Positions 37,806-50,429 of a stretch of 64,000 nucleotides of DNA are shown piece by piece. Every line of letters begins with the position of its first letter. The first letter of the stretch is position 1. A program made the position numbers and the translations under genes. This DNA is from Brachionus plicatilis (lineage: Eukaryota > Rotifera > Eurotatoria > Ploima > Brachionidae), in NCBI GenBank assembly GCA_010279815.1, contig QEOQ01000206.1:1356854-1420853 (forward strand), given 5' to 3'. The notes beneath the pieces were generated by a model, which worked only from the letters and a program-made list of their open reading frames with translations, was not told where the DNA came from and searched no databases.

Positions 37806-39363
37806 AAGCTTTGGATAACTCGGGACTTAAAATTAAACGTAAAAAGAAAGTTTAATGCCTGGAAGATATTTTTGGCAAGTGGTCGCTGTCCAATCAAAAA
37901 AAAAATTTTTATTCAAGAAAGAAACAATTGTCAAAAAAAGATTAAAGATGCGGTGAAAACCTTTGAACTTCAGTTAGCTATAAATGCCAAATCAAATTCA
38001 AAGATGTTTTATAATTATGTATATCGAAATAGAAACCTAAAATCGTCAATTAAGGGCTTAAAACTCGAAGCGTCTAATGAACCAATTTCTGACCCAAACC
38101 AAATTGCAACAATTTTAAACAAACAATTCAAAATGGCTTTCAGTGATGATTCCGAATTAACAATCCCATTTTTTGAAAATAAAACTGATTTAGCATGCGA
38201 TCGTGATGCGGAAAACCTGATAACTGTAAGTAAAATAGTGAATAAATTAAAAATTTTGGACATAACTAAAGCAATAGGACCAGACAAAATTCATGGAGCA
38301 GTCTTAAAAAATTGCGCTGATGCTCTTTTTTGGCCATTGTCTATTTTGTTCAAAAAATATTAATGAAATGAAATGATCGAACATTTATTAAGGAACTATT
38401 TAATCTCAGCTTCTCTACACTGCTTTTTTCCTAAGAAATCGTGCACAACAAATTTACTTGAAACCCTGGATTTTATTACTCAAGGAGTTTCGAAAGGATA
38501 CGGAGTCGATGTGGTCTATACCGATTTTGCTAAGGCCTTTGATAAAGTTTCACACGAAAAACTTTTGTATAAACTTAAGTGTTATAGCTATGGCGAACGC
38601 TTAATTGGGTGGATACGATCATTTTTATCTGACCGCTCTCAAAAAGTAGTATTAGATGAAGCCTTTTCGAGTTGGACTCACGTCACTAGTGGAGTACCCC
38701 AATGGTCGGTTTTGGGTCCTTTTCTTTTCATTGTTTATATAAACGACATGCTAGAAATAATCGAGAATAAATGCGAAGCCTACGCCGATGATACTAAGAT
38801 ACTGTCTCAAATCAATAATATAAATTCAAATCATAGTTTACAATCTGACATCAATAAAGTTTGTAAATGGTCAAGGAAGTGGTCAATGCAACTAAATGTT
38901 GAAAAGTGTAAAGTGTTAAACTGCGGCCGAAACAACATAAAATTTGAGTACACTATGTTTGAAACTCAGATGCTAAACAAATCAAATTGCGAAATAAGAT
39001 TTAGGCATTTTTATCCAGAGTGACTTAAAATGGGACGCCCAGGTCAGAAGCTCAACTGCTAAAGCAAATCGTATTCTTGGAATGATAAGGAAGTCATTTG
39101 AATACCCTACGACGGAAATTATTAAATTACTTTATTGATCGTTTTTCAGGCCTCAGTTGGAGTATGCAATTGCATCATGGTGTCCATTTTATAAAAAAGA
39201 TTTGAATGAACTTGAAAAAGTTCAAAAGGGAGCGACTAAGTTAATCCCTAGTTTGCAAGATCTTGAATATTCAAAGCGTTTATCGAAACTCGGTTTAAAT
39301 GATTTTAGAATAAGACGACTTCGAGGTGATCTAATTCAAATGTTTAAGATTGTAAACAATATG
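37806..39363 (+). pseudogene. LINE reverse transcriptase and C-terminus, broken
   Basis: The part before the fingers (LWITRDLKLNVKRKFNAWKI to AIGPDKIHGAVLKNCADAL) ends at 38363. It restarts in another frame at 38373 as MIEHLLRNYLISAS, so about 40-50 residues of the palm entry are deleted. Motif A reads VVYTDFAKAFDKVSHEKLL, motif B GVPQWSVLGPFLFIVYINDM (the usual PQGS Gly is Trp), motif C AYADDTK. After a frameshift near 39020 the C-terminal part (EYAIASWCPFYKKDLNELEK, VQKGATKLIP) runs to 39363. Confidence 0.8.
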
Positions 39364-40227
39364 TTTTTTTTTAGAATATTTTATTTAAAACCAAAAAAAT
39401 ACGATACTATCTTCATTGAAAATCTAATTGATAACCAGGCTTGAAAAAATATTTAAAAATATCTAAAATAATAATAAAATAATAAAAATGGCATTTTAGT
39501 CTTTTTTGGATTCAATCATAGATTGTCTATCTGATGCTTGAGCCCATTCTCGAGAATATTTTGTTTGTCTCTTCACTCTTGCATATGGTCCCATTTCGCT
39601 GCAAGTTATAAAATCATACAAAACCTTAATCCAAGAATGGTGACAAGGCAAATTGTCGTAGAATTCGGGAGCCATTTTTTTCACTTCTGGTAGTCTGTAA
39701 CCTGGAATGTTGGGAAAGTCGTGATGTTCATTATGATATCCCACATTAAATGTGATTAAATTGAGTGGTCCATAATAAGAGTAAGTTTCAAAGCCTTTAA
39801 CGAAAACATAGTGCTCGGCAATAAAGTGTCCAGCAACCGGATGCAAACCCAGACCCAACAGAGTGCCAAGCCAAAGATAGACAAGAGATTTGATCCCAAA
39901 AAAATAGAAAATTGCACTATCAAAAACAATTTGAATGGTCCAGTTGAGAATCTCCAAGAATGTAATTTTCTTTGGCAAAACAATCACAGGTCTTAAACAA
40001 TAAAACAATGGCTGCAAAACAATGAAAACAAATTTTCCAACCAACGAAGAAAATAAAATTCCTTCGATTTTTGTTGGCAGATCGACATCTATTAGCTCAT
40101 CACCTTGGTATTTGTGATGATCGAGATGATACTTTCGAAAAGTTATTGAGGCCGGAACACCAAGAGGTAAATTAGCAAAGAAGCCGATCAATCGATTGGC
40201 AAAAGGTCTGTGTGCGCCAAATGCCAA
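39364..40227 (-). pseudogene. Sphingolipid delta-4 desaturase copy A, truncated
   Basis: The coding part 40225-39496 is nearly identical to exon 2 of the two intact copies from the residues [13 protein letters not shown] to the end (ESKKD stop). The 3' flank to 39364 is shared as well. Exon 1, the start of exon 2 and the first histidine box (HEIAH) are absent. Upstream the frame runs into unrelated sequence and a 28-bp word also found at 34135. Without the first histidine cluster a di-iron desaturase cannot work, so I take it as a pseudogene although its frame is open. Differences from the other copies are mosaic: some sites follow B, others C. Confidence 0.85.
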
Positions 40228-40253
40228 TTTTGCGTTAAAATTTTTTGCGTTTA
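40226..40253. repeat. 28-bp direct repeat, right copy
   Basis: Identical to 34135-34162. Its first bases (CAA) coincide with the last bases of desaturase homology, a possible microhomology at the junction. Confidence 0.8.
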
Positions 40254-41890
40254 ACTTCTTACGAAAAAATATTGTTACACAAATTAGCATCTTATAATTA
40301 TCTAATTATTTCTCAATTGAGCATGAACACAAAGTTTGAAGCAATCATTCAAACCCTGATTTTTAACTAAATTTTAAAAAATAATTAAATGCTTACTTAA
40401 TATAAGTTATGCTTGAACGATAAATCCAAGTTTATTTTATTTTTATTTTTTTTATTTTTTTATTCATTTATTTTGTTAAATTTTGGTCTTTTTCTCAGAA
40501 GGCTATTAATTCTATTAAACAAATCAATGAATCTACTTATTTAATTAAATTCAATTAAACAAACAAAATTATTATCACCATAAAAGCATGATAGTATACA
40601 GCTTCTATCTTTTGTTTAACAAAATATTTTAAAAGAGATGATTTTGATGTTTTTATTTGGGTCGTTCATAAATCATCGGTTTTATTAAATTTTTAATCCC
40701 GGAAAGAGAATTAATAAGCATTTTTTTGAATTATATTCATCAAGAATCTTTATAATGCATTTATTTTGAATTGATTATTTAAATATTTTTTTCTTCAAAA
40801 AAAAAAATTGAAAAGATTCATCTAATTTTTCGATTTAATTTTTTAGAAATAAACGCAGTACAAATATCTTAAAATTTTATATAGATGAGAACTGAAAAAT
40901 AATATTAACAGACTGCATGACAAATAAGAAGAAAAAGTTTTGAATTAAAACTGATTACTGTTGTTCAATTTTTTATTTTTTTTTTAAACAAGTAGTAGTT
41001 GAGACAAACATACACAATCGTATAATGCAAAGATTTTCGATTTTACCTAATTTAATTATTTGTCTAAATTTATCTTGATTTGAATATTTAGATTTGAAAT
41101 TTTTATATTATGTAAATTAAAATCTGAAGCATAAATATTTTTTTTATAAATTCTTAAAAACATTAGCATTTTGATTAAGCATTAACATATTTTTGTTTAG
41201 ATCGTTAGAAAAATTCTCTTATTTATTATTCAAGGTAAATCAACAGGCTAGTGCCCATGCCTCGTTAGACTGATTTACACTTCATTTATTAAATTGATAA
41301 TAAAAAACAAATATATACATTAAAAATATAAAATATAAAAATTGAATAGAGTTATTGCATTAAAAAAGTCTAAATTATTGGAATAAAATATGCCGCGAAA
41401 AAAAGAATTAGATAAATATCAAATGAAAATATTTATTCATTTCCTTACACAAAATTTAAAATTATATATATTGTAATATAATTCATTTAAAAGAAATATT
41501 TTAAATAAAATAATAATAAAAGATTTAAATTTTTATTTAAAAAACAAAATTAATATATTTGAATCGAATAAAGTAAAAGCTAAAATAAAATTAGTTGATT
41601 TAAAAAAAAATAGAATTTAAAAAAAGAAAAAAAATAATTAAAAATTAAAAAGACTTTTAGAAAAATTAATTTACCCGTATAGCCGAATGATATGTTTGTA
41701 AGTCATAAAAGAACTGGATCAAAGATTAAATATAAGCTAAGAATGAGAAAAATTTAAAATTTCTCATCAGTACGGCAAGATTGTTTAAACTACGAACATC
41801 ATAAAAAGGGGCAACGGTATCTATAAAAAGTTAATATAATAATTGTGATTATATATAAAATAAATTTGTGGTAATTTTTTAAATTGTGGT
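40254..41890. other. AT-rich spacer between desaturase copies A and B
   Basis: No gene is seen. A segment at about 41235-41290 (CAGGCTAGTGCCCATGCCTC and the following GACTGATT-ACACTTCATT) matches the 3' part of the LINE remnant at 63480-63520 in the opposite orientation, and is probably a LINE 3' scrap. Confidence 0.45.
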
Positions 41891-42089
41891 AATTCAATTA
41901 ATATTTAGAACAGTCGAATGAATTGCGTAAAAGTATCTAAGAATTTACTTAAAAAATGATTTTTTTAGAAAATTTTATTTAAAACCAAAAAAATACGATA
42001 CTATCTTCATTGAAAATCTAATTGATAACCAGGCTTGAAAAAATATTTAAAAATATCTAAAATAATAATAAAATAATAAAAATGGCATT

Positions 42090-43184
42090 TTAGTCTTTTT
42101 TGGATTCAATCATAGATTGTCTATCTGATGCTTGAGCCCATTCTCGAGAATATTTTGTTTGTCTCTTCACTCTTGCATATGGTCCCATTTCGCTGCAAGT
42201 TATAAAATCATACAAAACCTTAATCCAAGAATGGTGACAAGGCAAATTGTCGTAGAATTCGGGAGCCATTTTTTTCACTTCTGGTAGTCTGTAACCTGGA
42301 ATGTTGGGAAAGTCGTGATGTTCATTATGATATCCCACATTAAATGTGATTAAATTGAGTGGTCCATAATAAGAGTAAGTTTCAAAGCCTTTAACGAAAA
42401 CATAGTGCTCGGCAATAAAGTGTCCAGCAACCGGATGCAAACCCAGACCCAACAGAGTGCCAAGCCAAAGATAGACAAGAGATTTGATTCCGAAAAAATA
42501 GAAAATTGCACTATCAAAAACAATTTGAATGGTCCAGTTGAGAATCTCCAAGAATGTAATTTTCTTTGGCAAAACAATCACAGGTCTTAAACAATAAAAC
42601 AATGGCTGCAAAACAATGAAAACAAATTTTCCAACCAACGAAGAAAATAAAATTCCTTCGATTTTTGTTGGCAGATCGACATCTATTAGCTCATCACCTT
42701 GGTATTTGTGATGATCGAGATGATACTTTCGAAAAGTTATTGAGGCCGGAACACCAAGAGGTAAATTAGCAAAGAAGCCGATCAATCGATTGGCAAAAGG
42801 TCTGTGTGCACCAAATGCCAAGTTGTGAGCAATTTCATGCAAGCCAAGTGACAATGAATGATTCAGTGTTCCGCCAACTACATATGAAAGAAATGCTATT
42901 TCCATCCATGACATGTCTCTCACTAAATATGACATGCACAATTGAACAAAAACCATAAGGACTAATTGAGCTGCAATTCTAGGATCATGTCCCATCAACT
43001 TTTTAATTTGTGGATATTTTGCTAAAAGTTATTTTTATTATTATTTATAATTTTTTAATTCTGGTTTTGAATAATTACCTAGAATTTGTTTTCTTCTTGA
43101 AGCATGTGGTTCATCGGTGGCTTCCCAGTAAAAATCATTTTTGTTTGACTTGAATAGATCGACAAATTCGCTAAGCATTGTCAT
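42090..43184 (-). CDS. Sphingolipid delta-4 desaturase (DEGS1-like), copy B
   Basis: Two exons, 43184-43079 and 43021-42090, with a 57-bp GT-AG intron in phase 1; 345 residues. Exon 1 encodes the family N-terminus (DFYWEATDEPHASRRKQILA), as in vertebrate DEGS1. Three histidine clusters bind the di-iron centre: HEIAH (97-101), HLDHH (136-140) and [12 protein letters not shown] (from 267). Hydrophobic spans and [20 protein letters not shown] also match the family. The enzyme introduces the 4,5-trans double bond into dihydroceramide in the endoplasmic reticulum, giving ceramide; some relatives also hydroxylate. A second Met lies two codons in. The upstream sequence diverges from copy C right at the start codon, so the promoters differ. 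Confidence 0.93.
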
Positions 43185-43199
43185 TAATCTAAAATAGAC

Positions 43200-44900
43200 A
43201 ATTTGTAATTAGAATTTCAATTTTATTATAATTCAATTATTTTTTTCTAACTCATAAATAGCAGCTGATCTTTTTTTAGCTATCGACTTAAAAAAAAACT
43301 TGTTTTTTTTTTCAAGCAACAAAAACTAATTTATTTTAAAATAATTCATTTCTAGAAATATATGATTTCTAACTATTTTTGAATCGAAAAAATTTATCTT
43401 TTTTATACGATTTTTGAAAAAAGGTGTCTAAATTATATAAAAGCTCAGGTTCAAAAACCTTTTCATATTATTCTATCGATTTTATAATTTAAAAGTAATT
43501 AAAGAATTCAAATTAGTTATTTTAAATAGATAAAAATGAATTCCAAATTTTGGAAATTTTTAGGTATGATTAAAAATTCATGACAAAAATGAACTAATTT
43601 GATCAATATGTTTAGACATTAACTAGAGATTATATTTATTATTATAAAATAAATAAAATGTTGCTATTTTAAAAACATACATATGTCATTAATAATCCAA
43701 CTCTTTGATCAGTTTAAAGAATTTAAAATATTTTCCCTTCCTAGATTTTTTAGATCCTCTAAAGACTTCAAATTTCATTATCAAAAATTATTATCATATA
43801 TTTTTTTCTTTTTTATGTAAATAATGGTATAAAAAGTCACTAATAAAACATTATATATGAATTAATGATTTGAAAAAAAAATCTTCAGATAAAAAAAAAT
43901 CCAAAACAGAAGAATAACAAAAAATTTTCTTCAAATACCTAAAAATATTTATGTGATTAAAGAACAAGCAATTGTGGCCAGAAATATCTTATTGTGTGAT
44001 CTTAAAATATCATCAGTATTAAATTAAAATTTCAAAAGACGAAGAAAAATTTCTTAAATTTTTAGCAATCCCTGATTTGAAATTTTAATTTTAAATCCAA
44101 GAATTTATAGGCTGAAAAAGAGAAGTATAAATCTTAAAACAGCAAAAATAAAATATACAATATTCAAATTTATTTGGGACAAAAGCGTTGCCTAGTAAAT
44201 TTTGATGCTTAAAAACGGAACATTAAAAAAAAAAAAATTATTTTCACAAGTTTTTTTTAAATTTTAACTAAATATTATTTTCTTTTCTTTCAATATGAAC
44301 TAAACATAAAAAATTTATCTCCTTTAATAAATTCAAAAATCATTTTATTATTATTTAATGTAAATTTTCTTATGGTAGACGTTTAAACAAATAATATGAT
44401 AAAATATATAAACAAATTAAAAGTAGAGATAAATAATCCATAATTTAACTTGTATTAAAAAATAAAATGTTTCTCGCACAGAAAGCGAACGGTATTAAAT
44501 TTTCTTTTTCTCAATAGAATATATTAAGCAAATTTAATAAAAAAAAAAAAGTGATTTGGGTCAAAAATGGTTTCAAATTAAATTCTATTTTACTGACTTA
44601 AATTTGATCTGAATATAAGACAAAAATTTAAAGTTTTCATTTATAAATATTATTTCTTTGGTCCTTATTTAGTATTATAACATTTTAAATAGGCTTTGTC
44701 AGGAATTAAATTTTAATTAACAAATATAATTTTTTTTTAATTTATAAAAATTTTCAATAATTCATTGGACTTTTTTTTGAAAGTTTAGACAGAAAAAATA
44801 CAAATTTGAGTCTCCCCTCCTGATTTAAAAAACGAATAAGAATCTAGATCGAGCTTTAACAAATTCATGATTAAAATTAATTTTAATAAAAAATATCAAA
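43200..44900. other. AT-rich spacer upstream of desaturase copy B
   Basis: No gene, no clear inverted-repeat element. A CTATTTTAG tract directly before the first ATG of copy B could serve as a 3' splice site for a 5'-untranslated intron or trans-spliced leader; this is inference only. Confidence 0.35.
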
Positions 44901-44904
44901 TTAT

Positions 44905-45600
44905 CTAATCCCAAACTAATAAGGCCATCTCCATCCTAGGACAGCCGAGAAGAAAGTTGAGATTCTGGACCAACTCCACCTTCATAACGCTAAACTGCGC
45001 ATATTTCAGGCCCCACTTGGAGTATGCAGCAGTGGTATGTTCTCTTTACACTGGCAAGGACAGCAACATTCTTAAGAAAGTATAGAGACGAGCAACCAAA
45101 CTCGTTCCGAAAATCCGTAACTTCAATTACAGTGATCGACTTTCCATCTTGGGACTGCACACCCTGAGCGAAGGCAGGACCGGAGGAGACATGATCCAAA
45201 TGTTCAAGATCAGAAACGGCCTAAATAGAATATATTGGGTCAGAACTCTCCTGTACTGCAGCCCACTTTCCCAACCCGGACCAGTCCCGGGTATTAGATG
45301 GCACAAGAGACATCTCTTCATCCAAGCACCTACCAATTGCACCCAGCGTGAAAACTTTTTCACGAATCATGCCATCAGAGAGTGGAACAGTCTATCTGCG
45401 ACAATAATCGGGGCCTTGACTTTAAACCAGTTCAATAACATATTTGACGCATGGAAGTATTCCGGTGGACCTGGGGTCTCGGAATACCGGTATAACGAGT
45501 TCATTCTTCCTAAACGACCACCGGGACAGATTTCCTATGGCGACGCTACCATAGACGGCTTCTTTAGTAAGACGTCTCCGCAAGCCTGCTTGCTGTAGCT
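44905..45600 (+). mobile_element. LINE C-terminal fragment between desaturase copies B and C
   Basis: Plus-strand frame from about 44918 reads NKAISILGQPRRKLRFWTNS, then RPHLEYAAVVCSLYTGKDSN. After a TAG where a Gln codon is expected (45084-45086) it gives RRATKLVPKIRNFNYSDRLS and continues open to a TAG at 45596. This is the end of a LINE ORF2 (RPHLEYA..., RRATKL, GDMIQMFK, FF..R...WNSL). The sequence is far GC-richer than its surroundings, so the insertion is fairly young. 5' truncated. Confidence 0.75.
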
Positions 45601-47180
45601 TTTTATTATTGTTATATGAAAATTAGATAACAATTTTAGCTTATCTAAGTTTAATTGAAATTAAAAAACTTTATGTAAGCATACAGCATTTTTATTACCA
45701 ATAATAAGATTTTTAAAAATAGATATCATGCTTGTCAGTTAAACAATAAATAAAAAAATATCTAAGTCGTAAGTTTCTTAATAATCTTTGTGAATGAAAA
45801 TATTTAATGGTTTCTTTATAAAAAAAATTATAAAATAATGTAAGAAAGGTTGTTAAAACTAGTTTTTCAAACTTCCAACTTTGATATAAGATTTAAACAT
45901 TCTTTTAAGCGATTTTTGTTTAATTTTTAAATTTAAAAGAATAAAATTTAGAGCAAACAAAATAATTTTAAGTTTTGAGTTTTTAAAAGCACTAATATTT
46001 CAATAAAACAATTAAGAATATATTAGAATTTTTAAGTTTTCATCAAACAAAAATCGAAAATTTACAAAATAAATAAATTCTACCTTCGAATTTAATATTA
46101 TTTTATCTTTGCTATATTTCTTTTTTTGTTGATAGGCTGTTTTTTATATTTTCTAATTTGAAAGCTAAAAAAAAATGTCACTAACGATTTAGTTGGTAAT
46201 TTTTAAGTTTCGATGCTTATCTTTAATTTAAAAACATTAAATAGAAAAAAACTAAACATAGAGTTGATAAATTGCTAATTATTTAGTGTAATGTTTACAT
46301 TAGTACCCTTGGGTCCGTCTATCCGATCTCTCTCGTTAGACGTATTGGAGCATGTATTTATGCTCCATCTTATCTTAAACGCTCATGGTTAAGTTAATTA
46401 ACTCCAGTGATATCGACAAAGATGTCGCTATATCACAATTTAGTTGAGTATATGTCTAGTAAACAGAAGATTTCAGGCTCAATTTCTGGCAGTGGCTTTA
46501 AATTAAAAGAATTTATAAAATAATGATCTTTCATATCAATAAAAACCCTTGTTCCCTTTAAAAATTCTTATAGAATATTTCTTTAAGATGATTTATTATG
46601 AATAAAAAAAGAAAGATAAATATTTAAATGAAGAGGTCTAAATCTAACAAAACTTATTAAGTATTTTCAAAAAAAAATATTTCATGGATAATATTAAAAT
46701 ATATTTTAAAAAAATTAAAAAAAATAAATTTATTCATATAATTTTATCCAAATTTTTAATTTTTACAATTAAAAAACAAATTAATTACGTTTTTTAAATT
46801 TTGATCCTATCTAAAGGAATGAAGCGACTGTTTCCGGTCTTAGCATTTTTAATATATTGTTAAGAGACAAAAAATAAGTAAAAAAAAGTATCTTTGAAAA
46901 TTTTTGAGTAGGGGATATTTTACTCCAGAGACTCTAAAAGACAAACACCTTTTATTTTGTTTAATTTAGTTTATTTTGATAAAACTATAAAAGTTACCAA
47001 AATATAAATTTAATTTTCAGATTCCTTAAAGAAATTTGTTCAAGAAAACTTTTTACCAGGGAGAAATAAGTATCCATATCACCTTTATAAATTATTTAAA
47101 AATTTTGTAAATATTATTTAAAAAATATTTTAAAAAGAATACATAATATGTCTTAATTACAATTTTATTAATAAAATTAA
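45601..47180. other. AT-rich spacer with one hairpin cluster
   Basis: No coding region. The only notable part is the series of short perfect hairpins at 46305-46436, listed separately. Confidence 0.4.
46305..46436. ncRNA. Candidate structured RNA: cluster of hairpins
   Basis: Within 132 bases stand, in order: ACCC-TT-GGGT (46305-46314); CGTCTA...TAGACG (46316-46321 with 46337-46342); GGAGCAT-GTATTT-ATGCTCC (46347-46366); the palindrome GTTAATTAAC (46393-46402); and GTGATATCGAC-AAAGAT-GTCG-CT-ATATCAC (46407-46436). The base mixture differs from the AT-rich flanks. I do not recognise a known RNA class and see no clear pol III boxes. It may be a structured RNA, a SINE part or chance. Confidence 0.25.
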
Positions 47181-47385
47181 GAAAATCTTGCAATTAATAT
47201 TTAGAACAGTCGAATGAATTGCCTAAAAGTATCTTAGAATTTACTTAAAAAATGATTTTTTTAGAAAATTTTATTTAAAACCAAAAAAATCCGATACTAT
47301 CTTCATTGAAAATCTAATTGATAACCAGGCTTGAAAAAATATTTAAAAATATCTAAAATAATAATAGAATAATAAAAATGGCATT

Positions 47386-48480
47386 TCAGTCTTTTTTGGA
47401 TTCAATCATAGATTGTCTATCTGATGCTTGAGGCCATTCTCGAGAATATTTTGTTTGTCTCTTCACTCTTGCATATGGTCCCATTTCGCTGCAAGTTATA
47501 AAATCATACAAAACCTTAATCCAAGAATGGTGACAAGGCAAATTGTCGTAGAATTCGGGAGCCATTTTTTTCACTTCTGGTAGTCTGTAACCTGGAATGT
47601 TGGGAAAGTCATGATGTTCATTATGATATCCCACATTAAATGTGATTAAATTGAGTGGTCCATAATAAGAGTAAGTTTCAAAGCCTTTAACGAAAACATA
47701 GTGCTCGGCAATAAAGTGTCCAGCAACCGGATGCAAACCCAGACCCAACAGAGTGCCAAGCCAAAGATAGACAAGAGATTTGATCCCAAAAAAATAGAAA
47801 ATTGCACTATCAAAAACAATTTGAATGGTCCAGTTGAGAATTTCCAAGAATGTAATTTTCTTTGGCAAAACAATCACAGGTCTTAAACAATAAAACAATG
47901 GCTGCAAAACAATGAAAACAAATTTTCCAACCAACGAAGAAAATAAAATTCCTTCGATTTTTGTTGGCAGATCGACATCTATTAGCTCATCACCTTGGTA
48001 TTTATGATGATCGAGATGATACTTTCGAAAAGTTATTGAGGCCGGAACACCAAGAGGCAAATTAGCAAAGAAGCCGATCAATCGATTGGCAAAAGGTCGG
48101 TGTGCGCCAAATGCCAAGTTGTGAGCAATTTCATGCAAGCCAAGTGATAATGAATGATTCAGTGTTCCGCCAACAACATATGAAAGAAATGCTATTTCCA
48201 TCAATGACATGTCTCTCACTAAATATGACATGCACAATTGAACAAAAACCATAATAACTAATTGAGCTGCAATTCTAGGATCATGTCCCATCAACTTTTT
48301 AATTTGTGGATATTTGGCTAAAAGTTATTTTTATTTTTATTTATAATTTTTTAATTCTGGTTTTGAATAATTACCTAGAATTTGTTTTCTTCTTGAAGCA
48401 TGTGGTTCATCTGTCGCTTCCCAGTAAAAATCATTTTTGTTTGACTTGAATAGATCGACAAATTCGCTTAGCATTTTCAT
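47386..48480 (-). CDS. Sphingolipid delta-4 desaturase (DEGS1-like), copy C
   Basis: Same two-exon structure as copy B: 48480-48375 and 48317-47386, a 57-bp intron at the same phase-1 position, 345 residues. All three histidine clusters are intact. I count only four protein differences from copy B: Lys for Thr at residue 2, Ile for Leu in LVIMVF, Leu for Trp in DMSLMEIAF, and Pro for Ala in REWPQ. Homology with copy B continues about 190 bp past the stop (to 47186) but ends at the start codon on the 5' side. Both copies appear able to make enzyme; which is expressed cannot be seen here. Confidence 0.93.
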
Positions 48481-48489
48481 TTGTATTTA

Positions 48490-50429
48490 TCTTAGGTTTT
48501 TTATATTATTTATAGTCTAAAATGATATCTAAATAAAGTTAATTTTTTTTTAAATGATCGAATTTGATTATCAAATTAAACTTTATTAACTTTAATTATT
48601 AAGCTTTAATTATTTTAACTATTATACTTACAATTAGTGTTAACGTTTTTTTTTTGTAATTTTATCTTACAATTTATTATAATCAAATAAATTAATTAAG
48701 TAATTTAGTGAGTTATTTTGAAATCGAATTAATAGGACACCAATATTCGTATTTTACTAAAAATAAGTAATTTTTTATAATCTCTTTTAGTGATTGAAAT
48801 TTTTTCTCATTTTATTAGATTCTTATTATTATTCTTATTATTTTTATTATTAGTTTAAAAATATTATTTCAAATCTTGTTTTTATTTTAATTTATACTCC
48901 AAACTACCTTAAAAATTTTTACTAAGAACTATGAAATTCTTTTTAATAAATATTAAAACAAAAATTTATGGCGATAAAAATCGTACGATTTCTATTAATT
49001 TGAATTATTTGGAGTGTAGTGTCAGGTTTTTTTTGTTTGTTTTTTAAAATTTAACTTCAAAATTAATGAAACTGAAGGCTTCAAGCGCTATTTATGACCG
49101 TTAATCTTTTATTACCTTTACATTTGAAAAAACCTATTTAAGAAAATCTTTTTTTTTTTTTTTTTGATTTATTTATTTAGATTTAATTAAAAATTTAAAA
49201 TGGCTTCGAGCTCACTAATTGAGTGTTACCTCTTTCAGCCTAAATAAAATAAAATAAATAAAAATTAAATAAAATTATTGTTTTACAATAAACGAAGAAA
49301 AAAAAAATTATCAGAAAATTATCTACTTTTATATAGAAAATTATTTAATCTAAGACTAAAAATAATGTTTGATAGTTAAATTAATATTAGCAAAAATCAA
49401 CTTTATTCACAATTTATGCCCAACTTGATTTAAAAAATTGTAATAAACTAAATAATTCTCTTATTTTAAATTTTTTGTGCTATTAGACTGTATTGTTCCT
49501 CAATAATATTTAATTTTTTTAATATCTTAATTTGGAAGACCACATTCAAATAGAATTTATTAATTATAAATTTAATTATGCAATAGAAATTCAAGTTATC
49601 ACTCATTTTTTTATTTTATCTTAATCTCAAAAATTTAAGTGAGCAAGTATCAAGCTTTAGATTCAAATAAATATTAGATTATTATTAAAAAAAATTATTT
49701 TAACATTTTTTTTGTAATTTTTTTCTCAAATTGCAAATTAAAAAATTGATCTGATTTTAAATTCCTTTGAAAAAAAATTACTTCTACTTGACTCAAACTT
49801 AATGATATTATTTAAGCTCGCTAAATCATAATTAAAAATTTCAAAAATTATTAGGAAATTTTAGCTTATTAAGAAATTTGCCAGCCAGTTTTTCATATTA
49901 TCAATTAATGTTAAACATGAGAAAACTAAATAATATCAGCAGCATTTTTCGTTTTAATTTGAAGTAGAAGTAAAAATTTTAGCCTACATTTTATAAAGCT
50001 TTTATAATTTAAGTAGTAAATTTTAGAAAACTTTGAAAAAGTTCAAAAGCATTTTTCACTTATTGTAACTAATGGTCTCATTTTTTCTCTACTTAAAGTT
50101 GCTAGTTATTTTCGGAGAAAATAAATAAAAAAATTTTGAAAAAAATTCTGAAAAAAAAACAAACGAAAAACTATATAGTTTAGTATTCCAAAGTATCATT
50201 ATTTCAGGGAAATGTTTTGAACAAGATAACCCAAATGCTTAATTTATCAATATTGAGTATTAAATATAGCAATTTGAGATTATTTTGGGTGATTCAAATG
50301 AAATTCCCAAAATCACTATCAAACTAGAAAAAATTTTCAACATACCCAGTATTCATCCAGCATACTTACATTATTAACATTCCAAAAAACTTAATTTCAT
50401 ACTTAAATTTGATTAACATACTTTTATTA
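48490..50429. other. AT-rich spacer upstream of desaturase copy C
   Basis: Long AT-rich sequence with homopolymer runs; I see no gene, RNA or element until the CCCAGTCA-type element at 50430. Confidence 0.4.

Larger units (their letters stand above)
34540..39363 (+). mobile_element. Near-complete CR1/jockey-like LINE, interrupted and dead
   Basis: ORF1-type sequence at about 34830-35660 is followed by endonuclease (35700-36522), reverse transcriptase (37806-39023) and C-terminal parts (39157-39363). Stops, frameshifts and an internal deletion show it is inactive. Between endonuclease and reverse transcriptase a 1277-bp DNA element (36529-37805) is inserted. The LINE 3' end is missing: coding sequence passes straight into desaturase copy A flank near 39364. 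Confidence 0.8.

Noticed and set aside
39756..39996. Frames of 61-75 codons inside desaturase copy A (also in B and C)
   Set aside because: Overlapping shadows of the desaturase coding frame; they recur in all copies only because the copies are near identical.
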